The position numbers were made by a program, and so were the translations under genes. From Trichodesmium sp002260545 (GTDB lineage Bacteria > Cyanobacteriota > Cyanobacteriia > Cyanobacteriales > Microcoleaceae): DNA of 64,000 nt. This document shows, piece after piece, positions 35,757 through 44,964 of this stretch (the stretch's first letter is position 1; each line of letters opens with the position of its first letter). The notes under the pieces are model-generated. The model did no database searches. It was given only the letters and a program-made list of their open reading frames with translations, and was not told where the DNA came from. The DNA lies in the NCBI RefSeq assembly GCF_050016015.1, contig NZ_JBNHEQ010000064.1:1-64000 (forward strand). Direction: 5' to 3'.

Positions 35757-38700
35757 TTAAACTCTAGCCTGTTGTTTGATCTGTTTAACCAGTTGGTTTG
35801 CCTCCTGGACAGTCAACTCATTATTAGCCACCTTATTTAGGATCGCACGCAAGCGTTCTTTTTGACTCATCTCATCTGAAGATGCTCCTGATGAACCGTT
35901 ATTTGGTGAATATCCTTGGGGAGCAGCTCCATTGCCATTACCTTGAGTTAATTTACTGTTGCCACTAGCAGCAATTTCCTGGGCAATATATGGCGCTAAG
36001 TCTAACAAGGTAGGATAATCATACAACTTGGTAGCTTTGAGGTTTAAGTTGTAAGTTTGATTAATTGTGTTTGTCAATTCTACCCCAATAATTGAGTCTA
36101 ACCCTAAATCCACAAATTTCTTATCTTCGGCTATTTCGCTGATATCTGTATAAAGAGCTTCCGCTAATTGTGCTTTGAGAGTCTGCTTTACTTCTGATAC
36201 GTTTACCTGGTTTACCTGAGTTTGAGGCAATGGTTGTAAAGTTTTTAACGGTTGCTGAGTTTGAGGAACCGAACCTACCTGATTAACTTGGGAGTTTGTG
36301 CCCTGAGTTGATAAGATTTGGGCAATATATGGCGCTAACTCTAATAAAGTAGGATAATCATACAACTTCGTGGCTTTGAGGTTTAAGTTGTAAATTTGAT
36401 TAATTGTATTTGTCAGTTCTACCCCAATAATTGAGTCTAACCCTAAATCCACAAATTTCTTGTCTTCGGCTATTTCGCTGATATCTGTATACAGGGCTTC
36501 TGCTAACTGCTTTTTGAGGACCTGCTTTACTTCTGATATGTTTACCTGATTTACCTGGGGTTGAGTCAGTGGTTGTAATGTTCTTAAAGGTTGCTGAGTT
36601 TGAGGAACTGAATCTCTGGGAGAAGGAGTGCTTGATATTTCATCAAAACTGATAGATCCAGTTGCCATTCTTTCTGGTAAGGTTTGTTGCACATGAGGAA
36701 TGTCTCGTAAGTAGGGAGATTTTAACCCTTTATTAACGGCACGGGAAACCATTACTAAAACACTATCTTTGTTGTAACGAGGTAGAGTTTTGTAGTATCT
36801 CGAATGCAATTGAGAGTATTTTGAGAATAAACCCAATCGCTGCTCATCTACCCGTGTGTCATAATCTACCAGTCGAATTACAAAAGCACGACGTAACTTA
36901 TGTAAACCCGGTTTTAATGGAACTGATCTATGTAAGACATATTTATTGAAGAAAAACGCATCCCCAAGATCATAGGGGTCTTCTTCATAACTATCTTTGA
37001 TAGTATAATCTATTACATCTTCCTGAATATTATTATAGATAGTATTCGCGTTGGCAACATAGTCATTCAAATCTCCTTGAGATTCATCCCACTTAATATT
37101 ATTTTGTAAATGTAAGTCAAAAACAGTGTAATAAAACTGACCAGGAAATTTTTCGAGTGGCACATATTGCATTCCACCTCGATATTCTTTAGTGATTATA
37201 TCTAGTGGTATCCAGATAGAAGCACCATAGTCTTCTGTTTTGGTAAATGAAAATGAACCGACTCCCACATGCCAAGATAATCCTTTTCGGTTTGGTTCCA
37301 CCGAAAATAGAGCGTTGTGCATGATCATCAAGTTTTTGCCTGTGATGTAATTCAGCAGAGCCAGCTTTTCTTGGATAAAGGAAGATACAAAATCGTATTT
37401 CACTAAGTCATAAGCATGATCTGTGGTATCAATATCATCCACTCCCCCCAGTTTCATGCTTACTTTTTCTGCGGAGATATTACTTGCTTGTTTGGCATTG
37501 TCCAATGTCTCTTGGATTCTTTTTATTTCTGAAATATCAAATAATTTTTTGACTTGACAGTATCCTTTTTCTTCATACTCTTGTTTCAGTTGTTCAACTT
37601 GTTCTCTATTCATAGTTTTTGGCTCCTGTGTTGGTTCTTGGTTAATAACAATATCTTGATTTTTTACTTCAAGATATTGCTGGGTTATTTGAGGAAGTTC
37701 TTCCTGAGTTGGTAGAACTTTTAATTGAGCCAATTCTCTTTTGGCTGGTTGTTGTTGGGCTACTGTAGTTTTCGGGAAAGACAGTAGGGCTGGGTTGGAT
37801 AATTTCAGTTTTGGTTGCTGTATATCGGGAGTATCCCTTTTTTCTAAATTTGTAGGGCGAGCAGCTTGCTCGCGATCGCTTTCCTTAATTTCAGAGCTAT
37901 TTTGAACTTGATTTTTCTTTGGTTGAATATTGCTAGGCCAATATTTTTTTCGTTGCCAAGGATATGTTGGCAAAGCTACTTTATAACGCAAATAATCGCG
38001 ATCGAATCCTAACCAATCAATTTTTATTCCCCGTATATACAATTCACCCAAACTTTGCAGCATTTGTAACCAGTCTGGTTTACCGGAACGTAAACTTGGA
38101 AACCATAGTTTTTTTGTCCCCATGAGACACTGACGCCCCATACCTAATAATATCGGTTTTGGTCCGATTTCCAGGAATATTTCAGCACCTTGTTTGTGCA
38201 AAGCTTCCATCCCTTGGGCAAACCGCACTGGTTGACGCACATGATCTACCCAATATTGGGCTGAAGCAATACTATCGTCTGCTATTGTTCCTATGAGATT
38301 GGATACTACTGGTATTTTTGGTTTGTTGTAGGTTATTTGATTAGCTACTGCTTCAAACTCTGACAACATTGGCTCCATTAAAGGGGAATGGAACGCATGG
38401 GACACTTGTAAATGCTTGGTCTTAACTCCTGCCGATTCTAATTTACTACAAATACTTGCTATGGCTTCACTTTCACCAGAAATCACGATACTTTCTGGTC
38501 CATTAATCGCTGCTATTGCTACTTGGGAACTATATTCTCCGATCGCCTCTCTCACTAGAGATTCTGATGCTAACAAGGACACCATCTCCCCACCGGGGGG
38601 TAACTTTTGCATCAACCGTCCCCGCATGGCGATTAATTTGAGACCATCTTCTAAGTTGAATACTCCTGCTACTGTTGCTGCTACATATTCTCCTACACTA

Positions 38701-40622
38701 TGACCCATCACCACATTCGGTTTAATCCCCCAAGATTCCCATAACTTAGCTAAAGCATATTCAAGGGCAAACAGAGCAGGTTGGGTATAACTTGTTTGGT
38801 CTAGTAAAGAGCTTGAATTTTGTGCATTTTGAGGATATAAAACTTCTAATAAAGGTACTTCTAAATATTCTTTCAGAATTTCATTGCATTGGTCTAGAAT
38901 TTTTTGAAATGTGGGTTGAGTCTCATATAATTGTCGTCCCATATCTATATATTGAGACCCTTGTCCAGTGAACAGAAAAGCAATTTCCTTGTCTTGACTT
39001 TCTGCTTTTCCTCTTAGCACTCTGCTTGTTTCATTATCCTGAAGAAAATCTGCTAATTTTTTTGGTAAATCACTGTTTGACTCTGCTACTATTGCCAGTT
39101 TTTCGGCAAAATGTGTCCGCCCTGTATTAGCACTGAAGCAGATATTTGGTAGGGATGATTCAGTTTGTGATTCTAAATAAGTCTTATATTTTGTTGCTAG
39201 TTCCCTTAGTGCTTTCTCTGTCTTCGCTGAAAGTGTTAAAATCTGTAGCGGGCGCTCTAGAGAATCTTCATTTTTGACTTCTTCTTGGGGTTCTTCTAAT
39301 ACAATATGAGCATTAACGCCGCCGATACCAAAAGAACTTAAACCTGCACGTCTAGGAATCTCTTCTCCTGATTCATTTTTTAATCGTTTCCATTCTTGAG
39401 TTTCCTCTATGAAATAGAAAGGAGTATCTTTAATGTTAATGCGGGGATTTAATTCCTTGAAGTTGACAATTTTGGGGAGCTTTTTGTACTTCATTGCTAA
39501 TAAGACTTTGATTAATCCAGCAATTCCTGCTGCTCCTTCCAAATGACCTACGTTACTTTTGACTGCTCCTATACCACAGTAGGGTTTCTCAGTTTTTTCT
39601 ACTCCATACTGCTGATAAAGTTGTCTGTAAGCTCTTTTCAAAGCATTAATTTCTATCGGGTCTCCCAATGGTGTGCCCGTTCCATGGGATTCTATATAAG
39701 ATACTGTATCTGGAGAAATATTAGCGTTACTATAGGCTGCACGAATTACTTGCGCTTGGGAGTACACATTAGGAGATGTTATGGTTCTTGCTCTTCCTCC
39801 GTGATTAATTGCACTTCCTTGAATGACACTATAAATCCGATCGCCATCTTCTATTGCTTTTGTCAGAGGTTTTAATAATACAACTCCTGCTCCTTCTCCC
39901 CTCACATAACCATCAGCATCACTACTAAATGTTCGGCATTGTCCTGTTGGCGACAACATTCCCAATTGACTCATCTGGATGTATGTTGTTGAGGTGAATA
40001 ACACACTTATCCCACCTACTAATGCCATTTCACATTCTGATTCTTTGAGGGATTTAAGTGCGTAATGAATAGCTACCAGTGAACTTGAACAAGCTGTATC
40101 AATGGGAATACTTGGACCGTGAAAGTTAAAAAATGAAGAGATGCGGTTGGGAATCATACAAGTCCAAGTCCCTGTTCCACTATGACCTTCTACATTTTCT
40201 TGATCTCGGTTCATTAATAGAATGGAGTCATAGTTACACGCCCCCATAAAAACACCTACATCTTTACCTGAAAGTTCAGATGGTGAGTAACCTCCATCTT
40301 CTATACAAGACCAGCTCAATTCCAACATAATTCTATGTTGTGGGTCTACTTTTCCTGCTTCTCTACGAGAGATACTAAAAAACTCTGCGTCGAACTCATC
40401 TATCCCTTTTACTAATCCTCCCCACTTACTTATTGTCTTATTTGGTTGATTAGGAATAGGGGAATAATGCTTTTCTATTTCCCATCTTTGGGGAGGAATT
40501 TCAGTGATGCTATTTACTCCTGCCTCCATATTTTCCCAGAACTGGTTATAGTCATCTGCTCCTGGAAATCGACAAGCAATGCCAATAATTGCTATTAGGT
40601 CGCTCTTTTGTTGTTCCTTCAT
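35757..40622 (-). CDS. Type I PKS with embedded halogenase: KS-AT-Hal-ACP-ACP (CurA/JamE-like)
   Basis: About 1621 residues. KS (DTACSSS near 180), AT (GHSVGE near 645, HAFH, malonyl) and a ~120-residue linker are followed by an Fe(II)/2-oxoglutarate domain (about 1005-1300). Its iron motif is WHVGVGSF, Gly replacing the Asp/Glu of hydroxylases, which marks a halogenase. The distal His is in VLHRSVPL and the oxoglutarate Arg in RRAFVIR. Two nearly identical ACPs follow (GLDSIIGVEL near 1400 and 1515, period 113 residues), then a docking tail (AILNKVANNELTVQEANQL). No KR or DH is present, leaving the ketone needed for beta-branching. The longer frame begins with TTG at 40634; ATG at 40622 is preferred, though neither has a clear ribosome site. 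No loading domain precedes the KS. Confidence 0.95.
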   Translation of the reverse strand: MKEQQKSDLIAIIGIACRFPGADDYNQFWENMEAGVNSITEIPPQRWEIEKHYSPIPNQPNKTISKWGGLVKGIDEFDAEFFSISRREAGKVDPQHRIMLELSWSCIEDGGYSPSELSGKDVGVFMGACNYDSILLMNRDQENVEGHSGTGTWTCMIPNRISSFFNFHGPSIPIDTACSSSLVAIHYALKSLKESECEMALVGGISVLFTSTTYIQMSQLGMLSPTGQCRTFSSDADGYVRGEGAGVVLLKPLTKAIEDGDRIYSVIQGSAINHGGRARTITSPNVYSQAQVIRAAYSNANISPDTVSYIESHGTGTPLGDPIEINALKRAYRQLYQQYGVEKTEKPYCGIGAVKSNVGHLEGAAGIAGLIKVLLAMKYKKLPKIVNFKELNPRINIKDTPFYFIEETQEWKRLKNESGEEIPRRAGLSSFGIGGVNAHIVLEEPQEEVKNEDSLERPLQILTLSAKTEKALRELATKYKTYLESQTESSLPNICFSANTGRTHFAEKLAIVAESNSDLPKKLADFLQDNETSRVLRGKAESQDKEIAFLFTGQGSQYIDMGRQLYETQPTFQKILDQCNEILKEYLEVPLLEVLYPQNAQNSSSLLDQTSYTQPALFALEYALAKLWESWGIKPNVVMGHSVGEYVAATVAGVFNLEDGLKLIAMRGRLMQKLPPGGEMVSLLASESLVREAIGEYSSQVAIAAINGPESIVISGESEAIASICSKLESAGVKTKHLQVSHAFHSPLMEPMLSEFEAVANQITYNKPKIPVVSNLIGTIADDSIASAQYWVDHVRQPVRFAQGMEALHKQGAEIFLEIGPKPILLGMGRQCLMGTKKLWFPSLRSGKPDWLQMLQSLGELYIRGIKIDWLGFDRDYLRYKVALPTYPWQRKKYWPSNIQPKKNQVQNSSEIKESDREQAARPTNLEKRDTPDIQQPKLKLSNPALLSFPKTTVAQQQPAKRELAQLKVLPTQEELPQITQQYLEVKNQDIVINQEPTQEPKTMNREQVEQLKQEYEEKGYCQVKKLFDISEIKRIQETLDNAKQASNISAEKVSMKLGGVDDIDTTDHAYDLVKYDFVSSFIQEKLALLNYITGKNLMIMHNALFSVEPNRKGLSWHVGVGSFSFTKTEDYGASIWIPLDIITKEYRGGMQYVPLEKFPGQFYYTVFDLHLQNNIKWDESQGDLNDYVANANTIYNNIQEDVIDYTIKDSYEEDPYDLGDAFFFNKYVLHRSVPLKPGLHKLRRAFVIRLVDYDTRVDEQRLGLFSKYSQLHSRYYKTLPRYNKDSVLVMVSRAVNKGLKSPYLRDIPHVQQTLPERMATGSISFDEISSTPSPRDSVPQTQQPLRTLQPLTQPQVNQVNISEVKQVLKKQLAEALYTDISEIAEDKKFVDLGLDSIIGVELTNTINQIYNLNLKATKLYDYPTLLELAPYIAQILSTQGTNSQVNQVGSVPQTQQPLKTLQPLPQTQVNQVNVSEVKQTLKAQLAEALYTDISEIAEDKKFVDLGLDSIIGVELTNTINQTYNLNLKATKLYDYPTLLDLAPYIAQEIAASGNSKLTQGNGNGAAPQGYSPNNGSSGASSDEMSQKERLRAILNKVANNELTVQEANQLVKQIKQQARV
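37852..37880. repeat. Inverted repeat in the AT-Hal linker
   Basis: A 7-base-stem palindrome (GCGAGCA-GCT-TGCTCGC) followed by a HIP1 site is read in frame in the linker between AT and halogenase. It looks like a small genomic repeat accepted at a non-domain position. Confidence 0.65.
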
Positions 40623-40634
40623 AAAATCAACCAA

Positions 40635-40904
40635 TACAAATATTCATTGTTCTAGGTTTTAGGACTTGATATAAATCTGGCTCATTAGTTATCGTATGAC
40701 AGAGAAGGTCAAAAGTCATGCATTCATTAAGAAAAAAGGAAGAATTTAAGCAAGGAAACTTTTTTAGACTATAGTTAGTAGTAGAGTAGTAAATGCAATA
40801 ACTTGTTGATAACTGGAGGATTTTATCTAATTCCTAATTTGATTCACCCTAATTTGAAGTTAGGAAAAAATCGGCTTTATCTTTAATCCAACTTCTTTAT
40901 TTTG
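40635..40904. other. Leader region of the polyketide operon
   Basis: A 270-base AT-rich space lies between the glycosyltransferase stop and the first PKS gene. It must contain the promoter if the cluster is transcribed separately. I see no convincing -35/-10 pair and no terminator hairpin. A 21-base direct repeat (core CTTCTTTATTTTGCT, near 40892 and 40913) spans the 3' end of the glycosyltransferase gene. Confidence 0.5.
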
Positions 40905-42098
40905 CTATCCAGCTTCTTTATTTTGCTCTATTAGCCCCAGTGTATCTAAAGTAGTTGATTTTGAATCATTAATGATACTCAAAATATCCCAAGCCACCCT
41001 TGACCAACTGTAATATAATTCAGCTAGCTCGCGTCCTGTTCTTCCCATTTCTTCACTCTCTTTTGGCCTTGACAATAAGTAGTCTATCTGAGTAGCAAAT
41101 GCGTCAGAATTTTCGTAGTCTGTGATTACAATACCATTTTTACCTGGAATAATTACTTCAGGGTTGCCTCCCCTAGCAGTAGTAATAGTACATAGTCCAC
41201 TAGCCATTGCCTCGTAATGCACCCTAGCTAGAGGTTCTTCCCATTGAGATGCACATACAAATATATCACCTAATAGGAAATAATCTGCAACTTCAGATGG
41301 TGGAATAAATCCTGTCATCTGAACTGCTGGTCCCAATTTTTCGGCTTCTGCTTTAATTTCACGGACATAATCATTTTCCTTATTATGACCGTACCATTTA
41401 CTACCTACTAGCAATAATACAGCAGATGGGTGTTTTTTTATTACTTTGGCGATCGCAGATATTAACAGATGAGGTCCTTTTTTATCTGTTAATCTACCCA
41501 CACAAAGGATTACTTGTTTATCTTCTAAACCATGAACAGCCAACATTTCTTTTCGTTTTTCTTCTGCCGCTTCTATCCACTTAGGCTGAAAGCGTTTGAG
41601 GTCTACTCCAGCATATACAGGTTGTAGCTTGTGTTTATATTCTGGAAATAATTTTGCTATCCCATCAGCAATAAATTTACTGACTGTCACTACTTTTTCT
41701 ACTCTTTCCAAGCAGATAATTGCCTCTTGTGGGTCAATTTTCTTATCATGGAACATTTCGTTGTGCATACTAAGTAGAAAGCGACTCTCTGGAGCTGCCT
41801 TAGCTACTATGGATAAATATTTGGGGCGATTGTAAATTACTATCCAATCAAATTTTTGGCCTCCTACAAAATTGGCTACAGCTTGATAGTATTCCTCAGA
41901 AGTTTCTCTAGGAGCACGCTCGTAGCGAATATTGTCTCTAATTTCCCTATCTGGTAGATCGGGGTCTGCCACTGAGAATACTGTAATTTCATGCTCTCGT
42001 TTTAGGTAAGGTAGAATACCATCTATATATGTTTGAATAGCTCCACCTCTTATACAAGGTACTGGTAATTTTTCTGTACAAACTAATAGTATCTTCAC
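40905..42098 (-). CDS. Glycosyltransferase family 4
   Basis: This 397-residue GT-B fold enzyme is predicted to transfer a sugar from a nucleotide donor in the cytoplasm. The N-terminal GGAIQTYIDGILPYL matches the acceptor-side loop of family 4. VILCVGRLTDKKGPHLLI opens the donor domain, and EPLARVHYEAMASG plus RGGNPEVI form the donor site (E-x7-E pattern). The start is GTG at 42098. It lies 283 bases upstream of the halogenase PKS on the same strand. It could be a tailoring enzyme, but its other neighbours are two small lysine-rich proteins, and I think it belongs with those. Acceptor unknown. Confidence 0.88.
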   Translation of the reverse strand: MKILLVCTEKLPVPCIRGGAIQTYIDGILPYLKREHEITVFSVADPDLPDREIRDNIRYERAPRETSEEYYQAVANFVGGQKFDWIVIYNRPKYLSIVAKAAPESRFLLSMHNEMFHDKKIDPQEAIICLERVEKVVTVSKFIADGIAKLFPEYKHKLQPVYAGVDLKRFQPKWIEAAEEKRKEMLAVHGLEDKQVILCVGRLTDKKGPHLLISAIAKVIKKHPSAVLLLVGSKWYGHNKENDYVREIKAEAEKLGPAVQMTGFIPPSEVADYFLLGDIFVCASQWEEPLARVHYEAMASGLCTITTARGGNPEVIIPGKNGIVITDYENSDAFATQIDYLLSRPKESEEMGRTGRELAELYYSWSRVAWDILSIINDSKSTTLDTLGLIEQNKEAG

Positions 42099-42353
42099 TT
42101 GATCTATTTCAATTCCTTGTGTGACTGAGGTGTTTGATTTATTTGTGTGTTTTAGTTATCTAGATGCCCTTAATAAAGATTATGGGATCATTTATTATCT
42201 ATATAAACGGAAACTGCTTAGATGCAATTTCCGTACTTTAAAAGTTTATACGGTTAGGTACTTAATAGCTATTTATTTAGTGAATAGAATTATTCTATTC
42301 ACTCCGAACTACACTACTAAGTTCTTACTACCCGGAAACTTCTATTTTTATTT

Positions 42354-42587
42354 TTAACCTAGGAGACCACCGTCTTTTTTCTTTTTATTGACGATAGCTA
42401 TTACAGGTTGTACATTCTCTCCAATTTCACCTGCCTCTTGTAGTTGTTCAATAGTTTTAGCTATTTTTTTGAAGATCTTTCCTTCACCCTTACGCAAGTC
42501 TTTAATATCATCGCTTTTTGCTGCAGGAAACTCCAGAATAATAGTGTTTGCCTCCTGAGGCTTCTTCGTTTCTCCTGACATTACCAT
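42354..42587 (-). CDS. Small lysine-rich conserved-looking protein
   Basis: 77 residues. A short hydrophobic strand (TIILEFPAA) is followed by a basic helix (DLRKGEGKIFKKIAKTIEQLQ) and a second strand ending PVIAIVNKKKKDGG. GAGGAG stands about 8 bases before the ATG at 42587, supporting real translation. The pattern recalls small families of unknown function annotated next to GT4 genes in several bacterial groups (DUF6200-like), a recollection I cannot check here. It is 255 bases upstream of the GT4 gene, same strand. Confidence 0.7.
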   Translation of the reverse strand: MVMSGETKKPQEANTIILEFPAAKSDDIKDLRKGEGKIFKKIAKTIEQLQEAGEIGENVQPVIAIVNKKKKDGGLLG

Positions 42588-43136
42588 TTTTTATTTCTCC
42601 TCATCAAAATTTTCAGTTAAATACCATCACATATCCAAAATCTACTCGACAGCTAGCATTACTATCTCTTTAAAGATTCTACTTTAGATTTATCATGCCA
42701 ACTTGTTGATTTCGATTTTAGTATTTTGTTTGGGAATATTTTAGTAACTAGCCACAAAATAAGCAATAAATAAGGAAGAAATTTACTAACTAATGTGACT
42801 GTTACCTATGGGCTTTATTTTTTTACGGTTGTTATTTTGGGATTAAAATTATCTAGGAGTAAAATAATTAACACACAAGATAATATAAATCACCTATTTT
42901 TTGCTTTTAGCTGTATATAGACCTTTTTAGACCTGAAGTTATTGGAACTTGGAACATATAGGTGTTCCCAAGCCTCAATATTTTAGGTTTCTACTGCAAC
43001 TTAAAGTGCTAGCCTACCAAGCTTATTTACCTTATCATATACTCTTATAAAGAGTAACATTGAGATTAACATTAATCCCAATGCTCCCTTTCAGGAGAGC
43101 ATGGGTCTTCTGCTAACTTATGATAAACCAGGGATT
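42588..43136. other. Non-coding AT-rich spacer
   Basis: I see no gene. A small hairpin (ATGCTC ... GAGCAT) is at 43081-43102, 3' of the next gene on the minus strand. Confidence 0.5.
43081..43102 (-). terminator. Weak hairpin after the 98-residue gene
   Basis: Stem ATGCTC/GAGCAT plus an inner CCT/AGG pair lies 35 bases past the stop at 43137. There is no T-run on the minus strand, so it may only be an RNA 3' structure. Confidence 0.35.
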
Positions 43137-43433
43137 TTAAAAGGGGTTAAAAGGGATTTTCAATTTACCTAGAGCCTTTGTTGTATTCTTAGGAAAATCT
43201 TTAATCCAACCATCTTTTTTCTTGGAATTAGACTTTTCGTGACCTTCTCGGTATGCAGTAGTTGCCTTATCAAATTGCTTGGCTAGATCGAGTACAGGTC
43301 CCTCTACCATTTTTACAGACTGTTTTTTCTTTTTCTTCTTGGTCTTTCCACCACTGACAACATCTGGGGCGCCACCAAAGTCTGAATCACTACGCAGAAC
43401 AGTTACTGCTTTTACTTTCTTTTCTGAGGCCAT
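43137..43433 (-). CDS. Small basic protein with poly-lysine segment
   Basis: 98 residues. The N-terminus has a strand (KAVTVLRSDSD), then a run of six lysines (GKTKKKKKKQ), then a helix (PVLDLAKQFDKATTAYREGHE) and a basic end. AAGGAG precedes the ATG, about 11 bases upstream. It resembles small families of unknown function with the TVLR start and a lysine run (DUF6312-like; from memory). With the 77-residue protein and GT4 it forms a same-strand set. No signal peptide or membrane segment. Confidence 0.68.
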   Translation of the reverse strand: MASEKKVKAVTVLRSDSDFGGAPDVVSGGKTKKKKKKQSVKMVEGPVLDLAKQFDKATTAYREGHEKSNSKKKDGWIKDFPKNTTKALGKLKIPFNPF

Positions 43434-44539
43434 ATCTTTAAAATTCTCCTTATATACGGGTTACTATTATCTTAACATCTTTTTGCAAAAAAATAGCAAA
43501 ATTTTAACAAAGTACAAATAACTTTGATCAGCTGATTTTTAGGGACTACTTAATGCATATATTATCCTGTATTAATTGCTGTCTACTCAGATATTTCAGA
43601 TCAAAATTTATCTATTGACTTATAAGTAATAGATATCAGGTTTCGTTTTGTAGATTGTTTTTTAAAGAGGCAAGTTGGGCACTTAGTTTGTGGGCATGAC
43701 CATATTGGATGGTGTTACTTTAAGAAAATTATCCATAATTTGTTCTTAACCTTATTTTTTTCTTAGTCCCAATGTCTAATCTTATTTATTCCTATCTAAT
43801 CATTGACAAAATCATAAATTATTTGGGCTACATAAGCGTCAAATATAATGACAATATACTATAATGTATATAAATCTAACTATATGCTCTAATCAAGAGC
43901 AATAACTTATAATTTTTTTAAATTTGATAAAAAATTTATATCAGCTTTACTTAGTATCTTATAGTAGTTTGAACCAGGGATTCCTGCTTCAATATTGAAA
44001 CTACCAGAACTCTTATTCTCGACAAATTTTGGCTTAACTTTTTTTGGGGACTAATTATGTCCTTAAAACTTCTCTGATTGATACAGGAATTTAAGAATTG
44101 GGACAAAAATCTGCAAATGAATAAATAAACGAAATATTTTTAGCAATCTACACCGATGCTCCACATTAGTCAAATCAAAATAATCCCTTGATTTCTGTTC
44201 CTACGATGTTGATGTTATAGAAGATATGTTTGTGAGAATAGGGCTTTGATTGGCAAAATGTTGAAGCGATCGCCTCTGAGGAATTTATTTGGCACAAGTC
44301 AAACAATAGTCTAAAACTTGAATTTACAAATGTTTGAGATAAATTATATCAAACTAATAGCACAGTTAATTTTAACTTATATCCCTACATTGATTTTCAT
44401 CACTTTGGTTGATATTTTGGTTTTTATCTAGCGCTAATTGCTACTCTACATTAAATATACCAATTGGTAAGTTTCCCATAATTTCTTTACCTTAAATTGA
44501 ATTGTCAGAAGGCTCCCATTCAACAATTAACAATTAATA
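43434..44539. other. Long gene-free region
   Basis: About 1.1 kb of AT-rich sequence with stops in all frames and one HIP1 site near 44268. A short open stretch around 44195-44250 has no recognisable product. No RNA gene or repeat family was recognised. Confidence 0.5.
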
Positions 44540-44812
44540 ATTAATAATTAATAATTACCTCTTCTTATCAAGCAGAGGATTGAGCAAAAGGATTTTTTTC
44601 TTCTCTTGGTCGATTGGATATGGTGAGGTTCCCCGCTCTTGCAGAGCCGCTCCGCTTTATATGTTGCGAAGCAAAACGCCATCTCATTCTACGGAATGCT
44701 CCGCTTTCCATGTCGGCGACAGCCGAAGTGCGAAGTTGTGCGGAACGCTAAACGACCGCTTTTTTCTCCATGAATGGAGAGGCTTTATACCTTGATTTAT
44801 CGGTAAATCAAA
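44540..44812. repeat. Dispersed element with nested palindrome-rich insert, left of the hydrolase gene
   Basis: The outer parts (44540-44608 and 44771-44812) match the single block at 46255-46365 (AGGATTG..AAAAGGA, T-run, CTTTATACCTT, TTTATCGGTAAA-like end). Between them a ~160-base GC-richer insert (44609-44770) holds GGAATGCTCCGC and CGGCGACAGCCG type palindromes, also found near 50430-50520, 54890, 55265, 62150 and 62810. Confidence 0.65.
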
Positions 44813-44964
44813 GATTATACCCGGAGAGTATGGCAATATCCCATTTATAGATACTGGCCTTTAAATCAATTTCCTGACTATAGTTGAAAATTCAATACTA
44901 TTTATAGTAGAGTCCTGAAAAGCAATAAAATTATTATCACTTATATTTCTGAGATACTACTCAA

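Noticed and set aside
42121..42357. 78-codon plus-strand frame between the GT4 and the 77-residue gene
   Set aside because: AT-rich, aromatic-rich chance translation opposite a same-strand gene set; no ribosome site.
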